Origin: Megachile rotundata
Lineage: Eukaryota > Arthropoda > Insecta > Hymenoptera > Megachilidae
Reading direction: 5' to 3'
Assembly (NCBI RefSeq): GCF_050947335.1
Contig: NW_027474125.1
Coordinates: 1 to 64,000, forward strand
DNA: 64,000 bases
Part shown: positions 40,289 to 55,440 of the stretch, in pieces
Layout of the letters: every line of letters starts with the position of its first letter
Position numbering within the stretch: the first letter of the stretch is position 1
The notes under the pieces: model-generated
What the model was told of the DNA's origin: nothing
Seen by the model: only the letters and a program-made list of their open reading frames with translations
Database searches by the model: none
Made by a program: the position numbers and the translations under genes

Positions 40289-43200
40289 GCATAATATGGC
40301 TAATGATATGAGTTAGATTGATAATAATAAGAGTAATGAGTATAGTAATTGTCGTACTATCGATCATACAACCATAATATGGTTAATAATATGAGTTGGA
40401 TTGATAACAGTGAGTGAAATAAGTATAGTCATTGTCGTTCTGTCGATCATATAAATATAATATGGCTAATAATATGAGTTAGATTGATAATAACAAGAGT
40501 AATAAGTATAGTAATTTTCGTTCTATCGATCATATAAGCATAATATGGCTAATAATATAAGGTGGATTGATAATAATTAGAGTAATAAGTATAGTAATTG
40601 TCGTTCTATCGGTCATATAACCACAATATGGCTAATAATGTAAGTTAGATTGATAATAGTGAGTGTAATAAGTATAGTAATTGTCGTTCTATCGATCATA
40701 TAAGCACAATATGGCTAATAATATGAGTTAGATTGATAATAATAAGAGTAATAAGTATAGTAATTGCCGTTCTCTCGGTCATATCTGCATAATATGGATA
40801 ATAATATGAGTTAGATTGATAATGATAAGAGTAATGAGTATAGTAATTGTCGTACTATCGATCATATAGGCATAATATGGCTAATAATATGAGTTAGATT
40901 GATAATAATAGGAGTAATAAGTATAGTAATTGTCGTTCTATCGATCATATAAGCATAATATGGCTAATAATATGAGTTAGATTGATAACAGTGAGTGTAA
41001 TAAGTATAGTAATTGTCGTTCTATCGATCATATAAGCAAAATATGGCGAATAATATGAGTTAGATTGATAATAATAGGAATAATAAGTATAGTAATTGTC
41101 GTTCTATCGATCATATAAGCATAATATGGCTAATAATTTGAGTTAGATTGATAACAGTGAGTGTAATAAGTATAGTAATTGTCGTTCTATCGATCATATA
41201 AGCATAATATGGCTATTAATATAAGGTGGATTGATAATAATTAGAGTAATAAGTATAGTAATTGTCGTTCTATCGGTCATATAACCACAATATGGCTAAT
41301 AATGTAAGTTAGATTGATAATAGTGAGTGTAATAAGTATAGTAATTGTCGTTCTATCGATCATATAAGCACAATATGGCTAATAATATGAGTTAGATTGA
41401 TAATAATAAGAGTAATAAGTATAGTAATTGTCGTTCTCTCGGTCATATCTGCATAATATGGATAATAATATGAGTTAGATTGATAATGATAAGAGTAATG
41501 AGTATAGTAATTGTCGTACTATCGATCATATAGGCATAATATGGCTAATAATATGAGTTAGATTGATAATAATAGGAGTAATAAGTATAGTAATTGTCGT
41601 TCTATCGATCATATAAGCATAATATGGCTAATAATATGAGTTAGATTGATAACAGTGAGTGTAATAAGTATAGTAATTGTCGTTCTATCGATCATATAAG
41701 CATAATATGGCTATTAATATAAGTTAGATTGATAATAATAAGAGTAATAAGTATAGTAATTGTCGTTCTCTTCGCTCATATCTGCATAATATGGATAATA
41801 ATATGAGTTAGATTGATAATGATAAGAGTAATGAGTATAGTAATTGTCGTTCTATCGATCATATAAGCATAATATGGCTAATAATATGAGTTAGATTGAT
41901 AACAGTGAGTGTAATAAGTATAGTAATTGTCGTTCTATCGATCATATAAGCATAATATGGCTAATAATATGAGTTAGATTGATAATAATAAGAGTAATAA
42001 GTATAGTAGTTGTCGTTCTATCTATCATATAAGCATAATATGGCTAATGATATGAGTTAGATTGATAATAATAAGAGTAATGAGTATAGTAATTGTCGTA
42101 CTATCGATCATACAACCATAATATGGTTAATAATATGAGTTGGATTGATAACAGTGAGTGAAATAAGTATAGTCATTGTCGTTCTGTCGATCATATAAAT
42201 ATAATATGGCTAATAATATGAGTTAGATTGATAATAATAAGAGTAATAAGTATAGTAATTTTCGTTCTATCGATCATATAAGCATAATATGGCTAATAAT
42301 ATGAGTTAGATTGATAATAATAGGAGTAATAAGTATAGTAATTGTCGTTCTCTCGGTCATATCTGCATAATATGGATAATAATATGAGTTAGATTGATAA
42401 TGATAAGAGTAATGAGTATAGTAATTGTCGTACTATCGATCATACAACCATAATATGGTTAATAATATGAGTTGGATTGATAACAGTGAGTGAAATAAGT
42501 ATAGTCATTGTCGTTCTGTCGATCATATAAATATAATATGGCTAATAATATGAGTTAGATTGATAATAATAAGAGTAATAAGTATAGTAATTTTCGTTCT
42601 ATCGATCATATAAGCATAATATGGCTAATAATATGAGTTGGATTGATGATAATAGGAGTAATAAGTATAGTAATTGTCGTTCTATCGATCATATAAGCAT
42701 AATATGGCTAATAATATGAGTTAGATTGATAACAGTGAGTGTAATAAGTATAGTAATTGTCGTTCTATCGATCATATAAGCGAAATATGGCTAATAATAT
42801 GAGTTAGATTGATAATAATAGGAGTGATAAGTATAGTAATTGTCGTTCTATCGATCATATAAGCATAATATGGCTAATAATATGAGTTAGATTGATAACA
42901 GTGAGTGTAATAAGTATAGTAATTGTCGTTCTATCGATCATATAAGCAAAATATGGCGAATAATATGAGTTAGATTGATAATAATAGGAATAATAAGTAT
43001 AGTAATTGTCGTTCTATCGATCATATAAGCATAATATGGCTAATAATATGAGTTAGATTGATAATAATAAGAGTAATGAGTATAGTAATTGTCGTTCTAT
43101 CGATCATATCTGCATAATATGGTTAATAATATGAGTTGGATTGAGGACAGTGAGTGAAATAAGTACAGTCATTGTCGTTCTATCGATCATATAAATATAA

Positions 43201-43858
43201 TATGGCTAATAATATGAGTTAGATTGATAATAATAAGAGTAATAAGTATAGTAATTTTCGTTCTATCGATCATATAAGCATAATATGGCTAATAATATGA
43301 GTTGGATTGATGATAATAGGAGTAATAAGTATAGTAATTGTCGTTCTATCGATCATATAAGCATAATATGGCTAATAATATGAGTTAGATTGATAACAGT
43401 GAGTGTAATAAGTATAGTAATTGTCGTTCTATCGATCATATAAGCGAAATATGGCTAATAATATGAGTTAGATTGATAATAATAGGAGTAATAAGTATAG
43501 TAATTGTCGTTCTATCGATCATATAAGCATAATATGGCTAATAATATGAGTTAGATTGATAACAGTGAGTGTAATATGTATAGTAATTGTCGTTCTATCG
43601 ATCATATAAGCAAAATATGGCGAATAATATGAGTTAGATTGATAATAATAGGAATAATAAGTATAGTAATTGTCGTTCTATCGATCATATAAGCATAATA
43701 TGGCTAATAATATGAGTTAGATTGATAATAATAAGAGTAATGAGTATAGTAATTGTCGTTCTATCGATCATATCTGCATAATATGGTTAATAATATGAGT
43801 TGGATTGAGTACAGTGAGTGAAATAAGTACAGTCATTGTCGTTCTATCGATCATATAA
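40289..43858 (+). repeat. 80-monomer duplication, right copy
   Basis: Partner of 33649-37217. A related shorter version starts near 25068, 103 monomers before the left copy, with the same aattttcg/aataatataagg hybrid at 25317-25399 and the same gccgttctctcgg marker. From 41867 on it overlaps the 187-monomer copy, so about 2 kb exists in three closely related places. Confidence 0.88.
41751..41834 (+). repeat. 84-bp monomer (1-base insertion)
   Basis: A tcgctc monomer reading ctcttcgctc with one extra T. Its counterpart at 35.1 kb in the 80-monomer duplication lacks it, so it arose after that duplication or is a sequence error. It explains the extra base in displacements that cross this point. 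Confidence 0.85.
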
Positions 43859-46800
43859 GCATAATATGGCTAATAATATGAGTTAGATTGATAATAATAA
43901 GAGTAATAAGTATAGTAATTGTCGTTCTATCGATCATATAAGCATAATATGGCTAATAATATGAGTTAGATTGATAATAATAAGAGTAATAAGTATAGTA
44001 GTTGTCGTTCTATCTATCATATGAGCATAATATGGCGAATGATATGAGTTAGATTGATAATAATAGGAGTAATAAGTATAGTAATTGTCGTTCTATCGAT
44101 CATATAAGCATAATATGGCTAATAATTTGAGTTAGATTGATAACAGTGAGTGTAATAAGTATAGTAATTGTCGTTCTATCGATCATATAAGCAAAATATG
44201 GCTAATAATATGAGTTAGATTGATAATAATAGGAGTAATAAGTATAGTAATTGTCGTTCTATCGATCATATAAGCATAATATGGCTAATAATATGAGTTA
44301 GATTGATAACAGTGAGTGTAATAAGTATAGTAATTGTCGTTCTATCGATCATATAAGCAAAATATGGCGAATAATATGAGTTAGATTGATAATAATAGGA
44401 ATAATAAGTATAGTAATTGTCGTTCTATCGATCATATAAGCATAATATGGCTAATAATTTGAGTTAGATTGATAACAGTGAGTGTAATAAGTATAGTAAT
44501 TGTCGTTCTATCGATCATATAAGCATAATATGGCTATTAATATAAGGTGGATTGATAATAGTTAGAGTAATAAGTATAGTAATTGTCGTTCTATCGGTCA
44601 TATAACCACAATATGGCTAATAATGTAAGTTAGATGGATAATAGTGAGTGTAATAAGTATAGTAATTGTCGTTCTATCGATCATATAAGCACAATATGGC
44701 TAATAATATGAGTTAGATTGATAATAATAAGAGTAATAAGTATAGTAATTGTCGTTCTCTCGGTCATATCTGCATAATATGGATAATAATATGAGTTAGA
44801 TTGATAATGATAAGAGTAATGAGTATAGTAATTGTCGTACTATCGATCATATAGGCATAATATGGCTAATAATATGAGTTAGATTGATAATAATAGGAGT
44901 AATAAGTATAGTAATTGTCGTTCTATCGATCATATAAGCATAATATGGCTAATAATATGAGTTAGATTGATAACAGTGAGTGTAATAAGTATAGTAATTG
45001 TCGTTCTATCGATCATATAAGCATAATATGGCTATTAATATAAGTTAGATTGATAATAATAAGAGTAATAAGTATAGTAATTGTCGTTCTCTCGCTCATA
45101 TCTGCATAATATGGATAATAATATGAGTTAGATTGATAATGATAAGAGTAATGAGTATAGTAATTGTCGTTCTATCGATCACATAAGCATAATATGGCTA
45201 ATAATATGAGTTAGATTGATAACAGTGAGTGTAATAAGTATAGTAATTGTCGTTCTATCGATCATATAAGCATAATATGGCTATTAATATAAGGTGGATT
45301 GATAATAATTAGAGTAATAAGTATAGTAATTGTCGTTCTATCGGTCATATAACCACAATATGGCTAATAATATGAGTTAGATTGATAACAGTGAGTGTAA
45401 TAAGTATAGTAATTGTCGTTCTATCGATCATATAAGCAAAATATGGCTAATAATATGAGTTAGATTGATAATAATAGGAGTAATGAGTATAGTAATTGTC
45501 GTTCTATCGATCATATCTGCATAATATGGTTAATAATATGAGTTGGATTGAGGACAGTGAGTGAAATAAGTACAGTCATTGTCGTTCTATCGATCATATA
45601 AGCATAATATGGCTAATAATATGAGTTAGATTGATAATAATAAGAGTAATAAGTATAGTAATTGTCGTTCTATCGATCATATAAGCATAATATGGCTAAT
45701 AATATGAGTTAGATTGATAATAATAAGAGTAATAAGTATAGTAGTTGTCGTTCTATCTATCATATAAGCATAATATGGCTAATGATATGAGTTAGATTGA
45801 TAATAATAAGAGTAATGAGTATAGTAATTGTCGTACTATCGATCATACAACCATAATATGGTTAATAATATGAGTTGGATTGATAACAGTGAGTGAAATA
45901 AGTATAGTCATTGTCGTTCTGTCGATCATATAAATATAATATGGCTAATAATATGAGTTAGATTGATAATAACAAGAGTAATAAGTATAGTAATTTTCGT
46001 TCTATCGATCATATAAGCATAATATGGCTAATAATATGAGTTAGATTGATAATAATAGGAGTAATAAGTATAGTAATTGTCGTTCTCTCGGTCATATCTG
46101 CATAATATGGATAATAATATGAGTTAGATTGATAATGATAAGAGTAATGAGTATAGTAATTGTCGTACTATCGATCATATAGGCATAATATGGCTAATAA
46201 TATGAGTTAGATTGATAATAATAGGAGTAATAAGTATAGTAATTGTCGTTCTATCGATCATATAAGCATAATATGGCTAATAATATGAGTTAGATTGATA
46301 ACAGTGAGTGTAATAAGTATAGTAATTGTCGTTCTATCGATCATATAAGCATAATATGGCTACTAATATAAGTTAGATTGATAATAATAAGAGTAATAAG
46401 TATAGTAATTGTCGTTCTCTCGGTCATATCTGCATAATATGGATAATAATATAAGGTGGATTGATAATAATTAGAGTAATAAGTATAGTAATTGTCGTTC
46501 TATCGGTCATATAACCACAATATGGCTAATAATATGAGTTAGATTGATAACAGTGAGTGTAATAAGTATAGTAATTGTTGTTCTATCGATCATATAAGCA
46601 AAATATGGCTAATAATATGAGTTAGATTGATAATAATAGGAGTAATAAGTATAGTAATTGTCGTTCTATCGGTCATATAACCACAATATGGCTAGTAATA
46701 TGAGTTAGATTGATAACAGTGAGTGTAATAAGTATAGTAATTGTCGTTCTATCGATCATATAAGCAAAATATGGCTAATAATATGAGTTAGATTGATAAT

Positions 46801-49800
46801 AATAGGAGTAATGAGTATAGTAATTGTCGTTCTATCGATCATATCTGCATAATATGGTTAATAATATGAGTTGGATTGAGGACAGTGAGTGAAATAAGTA
46901 CAGTCATTGTCGTTCTATCGATCATATAAGCATAATATGGCTAATAATATGAGTTAGATTGATAATAATAAGAGTAATAAGTATAGTAATTGTCGTTCTA
47001 TCGATCATATAAGCATAATATGGCTAATAATATGAGTTAGATTGATAATAATAAGAGTAATAAGTATAGTAGTTGTCGTTCTATCTATCATATAAGCATA
47101 ATATGGCTAATGATATGAGTTAGATTGATAATAATAAGAGTAATGAGTATAGTAATTGTCGTACTATCGATCATACAACCATAATATGGTTAATAATATG
47201 AGTTGGATTGATAACAGTGAGTGAAATAAGTATAGTCATTGTCGTTCTGTCGATCATATAAATATAATATGGCTAATAATATGAGTTAGATTGATAATAA
47301 TAAGAGTAATAAGTATAGTAATTTTCGTTCTATCGATCATATAAGCATAATATGGCTAATAATATGAGTTAGATTGATAACAGTGAGTGTAATAAGTATA
47401 GTAATTGTCGTTCTATCGATCATATGAGCATAATATGGCTAATAATATGAGTTAGATACATAATAATAAGAGTTATAGGTATAGTAATTGTCGTTCCATC
47501 GATCATATAAGCATAATATGGCTAATAATATGAGTTAGATTGATAAGAGTGAGTGTAATAAGTATAGTAAGTGTCGTTCTATCGATCATATAAGCATAAT
47601 ATGGCTAATAATATGAGTTAGATTGATAATAATAAGAGTAATGAGTATAGTAATTGTCGTTCTATCGATCATATCTGCATAATATGGTTAATAATATGAG
47701 TTGGATTGAGGACAGTGAGTGAAATAAGTACAGTCATTGTCGTTCTATCGATCATATAAGCATAATATGGCTAATAATATGAGTTAGATTGATAATAATA
47801 AGAGTAATAAGTATAGTAATTGTCGTTCTATCGATCATATAAGCATAATATGGCTAATAATATGAGTTAGATTGATAATAATAAGAGTAATAAGTATAGT
47901 AGTTGTCGTTCTATCTATCATATGAGCATAATATGGCGAATGATATGAGTTAGATTGATAATAATAAGAGTAATGAGTATAGTAATTGTCGTACTATCGA
48001 TCATACAACCATAATATGGTTAATAATATGAGTTGGATTGATAACAGTGAGTGAAATAAGTATAGTCATTGTCGTTCTGTCGATCATATAAATATAATAT
48101 GGCCAATAATATGAGTTAGATTGATAATAATAAGAGTAATAAGTATAGTAATTTTCGTTCTATCGATCATATAAGCATAATATGGCTAATAATATGAGTT
48201 AGATTGATAATAATAGGAGTAATAAGTATAGTAATTGTCGTTCTATCGATCATATAAGCATAATATGGCTAATAATATGAGTTAGATTGATAATAATAGG
48301 AGTAATAAGTATAGTAATTGTCGTTCTATCGATCATATAAGCATAATATGGCTAATAATATGAGTTAGATTGATAACAGCGAGTGTAATAAGTATAGTAA
48401 TTTTCGTTCTATCGATCATATAAGCAAAATATGGCTAATAATATGAGTTAGATTGATAATAATAGGAGTAATAAGTATAGTAATTGTCGTTCTATCGATC
48501 ATATAAGCATAATATGGCTAATAATATGAGTTAGATTGATAACAGTGAGTGTAATAAGTATAGTAATTGTCGTTCTATCGATCATATAAGCAAAATATGG
48601 CGAATAATATGAGTTAGATTGATAATAATAAGAGTAATAAGTATAGTAATTGTCGTTCTCTCGCTCATATCTGCATAATATGGATAATAATATGAGTTAG
48701 ATTGATAATGATAAGAGTAATGAGTATAGTAATTGTCGTTCTATCGATCATATAAGCATAATATGGCTAATAATATGAGTTAGATTGATAACAGTGAGTG
48801 TAATAAGTATAGTAATTGTCGTTCTATCGATCATATAAGCATAATATGGCTATTAATATAAGGTGGATTGATAATAATTAGAGTAATAAGTATAGTAATT
48901 GTCGTTCTATCGGTCATATAACCACAATATGGCTAATAATATGAGTTAGATTGATAACAGTGAGTGTAATAAGTATAGTAATTGTCGTTCTATCGATCAT
49001 ATAAGCAAAATATGGCTAATAATATGAGTTAGATTGATAATAATAGGAGTAATGAGTATAGTAATTGTCGTTCTATCGATCATATCTGCATAATATGGTT
49101 AATAATATGAGTTGGATTGAGGACAGTGAGTGAAATAAGTACAGTCATTGTCGTTCTATCGATCATATAAGCATAATATGGCTAATAATATGAGTTAGAT
49201 TGATAATAATAAGAGTAATAAGTATAGTAATTGTCGTTCTATCGATCATATAAGCATAATATGGCTAATAATATGAGTTAGATTGATAATAATAAGAGTA
49301 ATAAGTATAGTAGTTGTCGTTCTATCTATCATATAAGCATAATATGGCTAATGATATGAGTTAGATTGATAATAATAAGAGTAATGAGTATAGTAATTGT
49401 CGTACTATCGATCATACAACCATAATATGGTTAATAATATGAGTTGGATTGATAACAGTGAGTGAAATAAGTATAGTCATTGTCGTTCTGTCGATCATAT
49501 AAATATAATATGGCTAATAATATGAGTTAGATTGATAATAACAAGAGTAATACGTATAGTAATTTTCGTTCTATCGATCATATAAGCATAATATGGCTAA
49601 TAATATGAGTTAGATTGATAATAATAGGAGTAATAAGTATAGTAATTGTCGTTCTCTCGGTCATATCTGCATAATATGGATAATAATATGAGTTAGATTG
49701 ATAATGATAAGAGTAATGAGTATAGTAGTTGTCGTACTATCGATCATATAGGCATAATATGGCTAATAATATGAGTTAGATTGATAATAATAGGAGTAAT

Positions 49801-50011
49801 AAGTATAGTAATTGTCGTTCTATCGATCATATAAGCATAATATGGCTAATAATATGAGTTAGATTGATAACAGTGAGTGTAATAAGTATAGTAATTGTCG
49901 TTCTATCGATCATATAAGCATAATATGGCTATTAATATAAGTTAGATTGATAATAATAAGAGTAATAAGTATAGTAATTGTCGTTCTCTCGCTCATATCT
50001 GCATAATATGG
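41867..50011 (+). repeat. 187-monomer-displaced segment, right copy
   Basis: Partner of 26345-33659, 8.1 kb long. Private differences noticed: gagtgataag near 42826, aggagtaat near 43484, aatatgtatag near 43575, gagtacagtg near 43809, ctagtaat at 46695 and agtagttgtcgtac near 49728. It keeps ten monomers (46717-47546), including part of an acat cassette, which the left copy lacks. Confidence 0.88.
47396..47644 (+). repeat. acat cassette, distal copy
   Basis: The same three-monomer cassette as at 1744: catatgagc/gatacat, gttccatcg/gataagag, then agtaagtgtcg. It has one private change (ttataggtatag near 47475). It lies in the stretch that is missing from the related copy near 31.2 kb, which helps to order the rearrangements. 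Confidence 0.85.
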
Positions 50012-51379
50012 ATAATAATATGAGTTAGATTGATAATGATAAGAGTAATGAGTATAGTAATTGTCGTTCTATCGATCATATAAGCATAATATGGCTAATA
50101 ATATGAGTTAGATTGATAACAGTGAGTGTAATAAGTATAGTAATTGTCGTTCTATCGATCATATAAGCATAATATGGCTATTAATATAAGGTGGATTGAT
50201 AATAATTAGAGTAATAAGTATAGTAATTGTCGTTCTATCGGTCATATAACCACAATATGGCTAATAATATGAGTTAGATTGATAACAGTGAGTGTAATAA
50301 GTATAGTAATTGTCGTTCTATCGATCATATAAGCAAAATATGGCTAATAATATGAGTTAGATTGATAATAATAGGAGTAATGAGTATAGTAATTGTCGTT
50401 CTATCGATCATATCTGCATAATATGGTTAATAATATGAGTTCGATTGAGGACAGTGAGTGAAATAAGTACAGTCATTGTCGTTCTATCGATCATATAAGC
50501 ATAATATGGCTAATAATATGAGTTAGATTGATAATAATAAGAGTAATAAGTATAGTAATTGTCGTTCTATCGATCATATAAGCATAATATGGCTAATAAT
50601 ATGAGTTAGATTGGTAATAATAGGAGTAATAAGTATAGTAGTTGTCGTTCTATCTATCATATAAGCATAATATGCCTAATGATATGAGTTAGATTGATAA
50701 TAATAAGAGTAATGAGTATAGTAATTGTCGTACTATCGATCATACAACCATAATATGGTTAATAATATGAGTTGGATTGATAACAGTGAGTGAAATAAGT
50801 ATAGTCATTGTCGTTCTGTCGATCATATAAATATAATATGGCTAATAATATGAGTTAGATTGATAATAACAAGAGTAATACGTATAGTAATTTTCGTTCT
50901 ATCGATCATATAAGCATAATATGGCTAATAATATGAGTTAGATTGATAATAATAGGAGTAATAAGTATAGTAATTGTCGTTCTCTCGGTCATATCTGCAT
51001 AATATGGATAATAATATGAGTTAGATTGATAATGATAAGAGTAATGAGTATAGTAATTGTCGTACTATCGATCATATAGGCATAATATGGCTAATAATAT
51101 GAGTTAGATTGATAATAATAGGAGTAATAAGTATAGTAATTGTCGTTCTATCGATCATATAAGCATAATATGGCTAATAATATGAGTTAGATTGATAACA
51201 GTGAGTGTAATAAGTATAGTAATTGTCGTTCTATCGATCATATAAGCATAATATGGCTACTAATATAAGTTAGATTGATAATAATAAGAGTAATAAGTAT
51301 AGTAATTGTCGTTCTCTCGGTCATATCTGCATAATATGGATAATAATATAAGGTGGATTGATAATAATTAGAGTAATAA

Positions 51380-51462
51380 GTATAGTAATTGTCGTTCTAT
51401 CGGTCATATAACCACAATATGGCTAATAATATGAGTTAGATTGATAATAATAAGAGTAATGA
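51380..51462 (+). repeat. Hybrid monomer at the left edge of the 4.0 kb copy
   Basis: The head is the tcggtc/accaca type and the tail the plain aataagagtaatga type; the matching monomer at 56194-56276 has an aagcat head. The left limit of the duplication (51416) falls inside it, at the dyad spacer. Confidence 0.8.
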
Positions 51463-54400
51463 GTATAGTAATTGTCGTTCTATCGATCATATCTGCATAA
51501 TATGGTTAATAATATGAGTTGGATTGAGGACAGTGAGTGAAATAAGTACAGTCATTGTCGTTCTATCGATCATATAAGCATAATATGGCTAATAATATGA
51601 GTTAGATTGATAATAATAAGAGTAATAAGTATAGTAATTGTCGTTCTATCGATCATATAAGCATAATATGGCTAATAATATGAGTTAGATTGATAGTAAT
51701 AAGAGTAATAAGTATAGTAATTGTCGTTCTCTCGGTCATATCTGCATAATATGGATAATAATATGAGTTAGATTGGTAATGATAAGAGTAATGAGTATAG
51801 TAATTGTCGTACTATCGATCATATAAGCAAAATATGGCTAATAATATGAGTTATATTGATAATAATAAGAGTAATAAGTATAGTAATTTTCGTTCTATCG
51901 ATCATATGAGCATAATATGGCTAATAATATGAGTTAGATTGATAACAGTGAGTGTAATAAGTATAGTAATTGTCGTTCTATCGATCATATGAGCATAATA
52001 TGGCTAATAATATGAGTTAGATACATAATAATAAGAGTTATAAGTATTGTAATTGTCGTTCCATCGATCATATAAGCATAATATGGCTAATAATATGAGT
52101 TAGATTGATAAGAGTGAGTGTAATAAGTATAGTAAGTGTCGTTCTATCGATCATATAAGCATAATATGGCTAATAATATGAGTTAGATTGATAATAATAA
52201 GAGTAATGAGTATAGTAATTGTCGTTCTATCGATCATATCTGCATAATATGGTTAATAATATGAGTTGGATTGAGGACAGTGAGTGAAATAAGTACAGTC
52301 ATTGTCGTTCTATCGATCATATAAGCATAATATGGCTAATAATATGAGTTAGATTGATAATAATAAGAGTAATAAGTATAGTAATTGTCGTTCTATCGAT
52401 CATATAAGCATAGTATGGCTAATAATATGAGTTAGATTGATAATAATAAGAGTAATAAGTATAGTAGTTGTCGTTCTATCTATCATATGAGCATAATATG
52501 GCGAATGATATGAGTTAGATTGATAATAATAAGAGTAATGAGTATAGTAATTGTCGTACTATCGATCATACAACCATAATATGGTTAATAATATGAGTTG
52601 GATTGATAACAGTGAGTGAAATAAGTATAGTCATTGTCGTTCTGTCGATCATATAAATATAATATGGCTAATAATATGAGTTAGATTGATAATAATAAGA
52701 GTAATAAGTATAGTAATTTTCGTTCTATCGATCATATAAGCATAATATGGCTAATAATATGAGTTAGATTGATAATAATAGGAGTAATAAGTATAGTAAT
52801 TGTCGTTCTATCGATCATATAAGCATAATATGGCTAATAATATGAGTTAGATTGATAATAATAGGAGTAATAAGTATAGTAATTGTCGTTCTATCGATCA
52901 TATAAGCATAATATGGCTAATAATTTGAGTTAGATTGATAACAGTGAGTGTAATAAGTATAGTAATTGTCGTTCTATCGATCATATAAGCAAAATATGGC
53001 TAATAATATGAGTTAGATTGATAATAATAGGAGTAATAAGTATAGTAATTGTCGTTCTATCGATCATATAAGCATAATATGGCTAATAATATGAGTTAGA
53101 TTGATAACAGTGAGTGTAATAAGTATAGTAATTGTCGTTCTATCGATCATATAAGCAAAATATGGCGAATAATATGAGTTAGATTGATAATAATAGGAAT
53201 AATAAGTATAGTAATTGTCGTTCTATCGAACATATAAGCATAATATGGCTAATAATTTGAGTTAGATTGATAACAGTGAGTGTAATAAGTATAGTAATTG
53301 TCGTTCTATCGATCATGTAAGCATAATATGGCTATTAATATAAGGTGGATTGATAATAATTAGAGTAATAAGTATAGTAATTGTCGTTCTATCGGTCATA
53401 TAACCACAATATGGCTAATAATGTAAGTTAGATTGATAATAGTGAGTGTAATAAGTATAGTAATTGTCGTTCTATCGATCATATAAGCACAATATGGCTA
53501 ATAATATGAGTTAGATTGATAATAGTAAGAGTAATAAGTATAGTAATTGTCGTTCTCTCGGTCATATCTGCATAATATGGATAATAATATGAGTTAGATT
53601 GATAATGATAAGAGTAATGAGTATAGTAATTGTCGTACTATCGATCATATAGGCATAATATGGCTAATAATATGAGTTAGATTGATAATAATAGGAGTAA
53701 TAAGTATAGTAATTGTCGTTCTATCGATCATATAAGCATAATATGGCTAATAATATGAGTTAGATTGATAACAGTGAGTGTAATAAGTATAGTAATTGTC
53801 GTTCTATCGATCATATAAGCATAATATGGCTATTAATATAAGTTAGATTGATAATAATAAGAGTAATAAGTATAGTAATTGTCGTTCTCTCGCTCATATC
53901 TGCATAATATGGATAATAATATGAGTTAGATTGATAATGATAAGAGTAATGAGTATAGTAATTGTCGTTCTATCGATCATATAAGCATAATATGGCTAAT
54001 AATATGAGTTAGATTGATAACAGTGAGTGTAATAAGTATAGTAATTGTCGTTCTATCGATCATATAAGCATAATATGGCTATTAATATAAGGTGGATTGA
54101 TAATAATTAGAGTAATAAGTATAGTAATTGTCGTTCTATCGGTCATATAACCACAATATGGCTAATAATATGAGTTAGATTGATAACAGTGAGTGTAATA
54201 AGTATAGTAATTGTCGTTCTATCGATCATATAAGCAAAATATGGCTAATAATATGAGTTAGATTGATAATAATAGGAGTAATGAGTATAGTAATTGTCGT
54301 TCTATCGATCATATCTGCATAATATGGTTAATAATATGAGTTCGATTGAGGACAGTGAGTGAAATAAGTACAGTCATTGTCGCTCTATCGATCATATAAG

Positions 54401-55440
54401 CATAATATGGCTAATAATATGAGTTAGATTGATAATAATAAGAGTAATAAGTATAGTAATTGTCGTTCTATCGATCATATAAGCATAATATGGCTAATAA
54501 TATGAGTTAGATTGGTAATAATAGGAGTAATAAGTATAGTAGTTGTCGTTCTATCTATCATATAAGCATAATATGGCTAATGATATGAGTTAGATTGATA
54601 ATAATAAGAGTAATGAGTATAGTAATTGTCGTACTATCGATCATACAACCATAATATGGTTAATAATATGAGTTGGATTGATAACAGTGAGTGAAATAAG
54701 TATAGTCATTGTCGTTCTGTCGATCATATAAATATAATATGGCCAATAATATGAGTTAGATTGATAATAATAAGAGTAATAAGTATAGTAATTTTCGTTC
54801 TATCGATCATATAAGCATAATATGGCTAATAATATGAGTTAGATTGATAATAATAGGAGTAATAAGTATAGTAATTGTCGTTCTCTCGGTCATATCTGCA
54901 TAATATGGATAATAATATGAGTTAGATTGATAATGATAAGAGTAATGAGTATAGTAATTGTCGTACTATCGATCATATAGGCATAATATGGCTAATAATA
55001 TGAGTTAGATTGATAATAATAGGAGTAATAAGTATAGTAATTGTCGTTCTATCGATCATATAAGCATAATATGGCTAATAATATGAGTTAGATTGATAAC
55101 AGTGAGTGTAATAAGTATAGTAATTGTCGTTCTATCGATCATATAAGCACAATATGGCTAATAATATGAGTTAGATTGATAATAATAAGAGTAATAAGTA
55201 TAGTAATTGTCGTTCTCTCGGTCATATCTGCATAATATGGATAATAATATGAGTTAGATTGATAATGATAAGAGTAATGAGTATAGTAATTGTCGTACTA
55301 TCGATCATATAGGCATAATATGGCTAATAATATGAGTTAGATTGATAATAATAGGAGTAATAAGTATAGTAATTGTCGTTCTATCGATCATATAAGCATA
55401 ATATGGCTAATAATATGAGTTAGATTGATAACAGTGAGTG
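51416..55440 (+). repeat. 58-monomer-displaced 4.0 kb duplication, left copy
   Basis: This 4025-bp segment repeats at 56230-60254 with a displacement of 4814 bp (58 monomers). I compared about a dozen private markers and found all shared: tgatagtaat (51691/56505), gattggtaatgat, gttatattg, aagtattgtaattg, gcatagtatgg, cgaacata (53227/58041), gatcatgtaag, aatagtaagag, ttcgattgagg (54341/59155), cgctctatcg and ggccaataat. No difference was seen. Confidence 0.93.
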
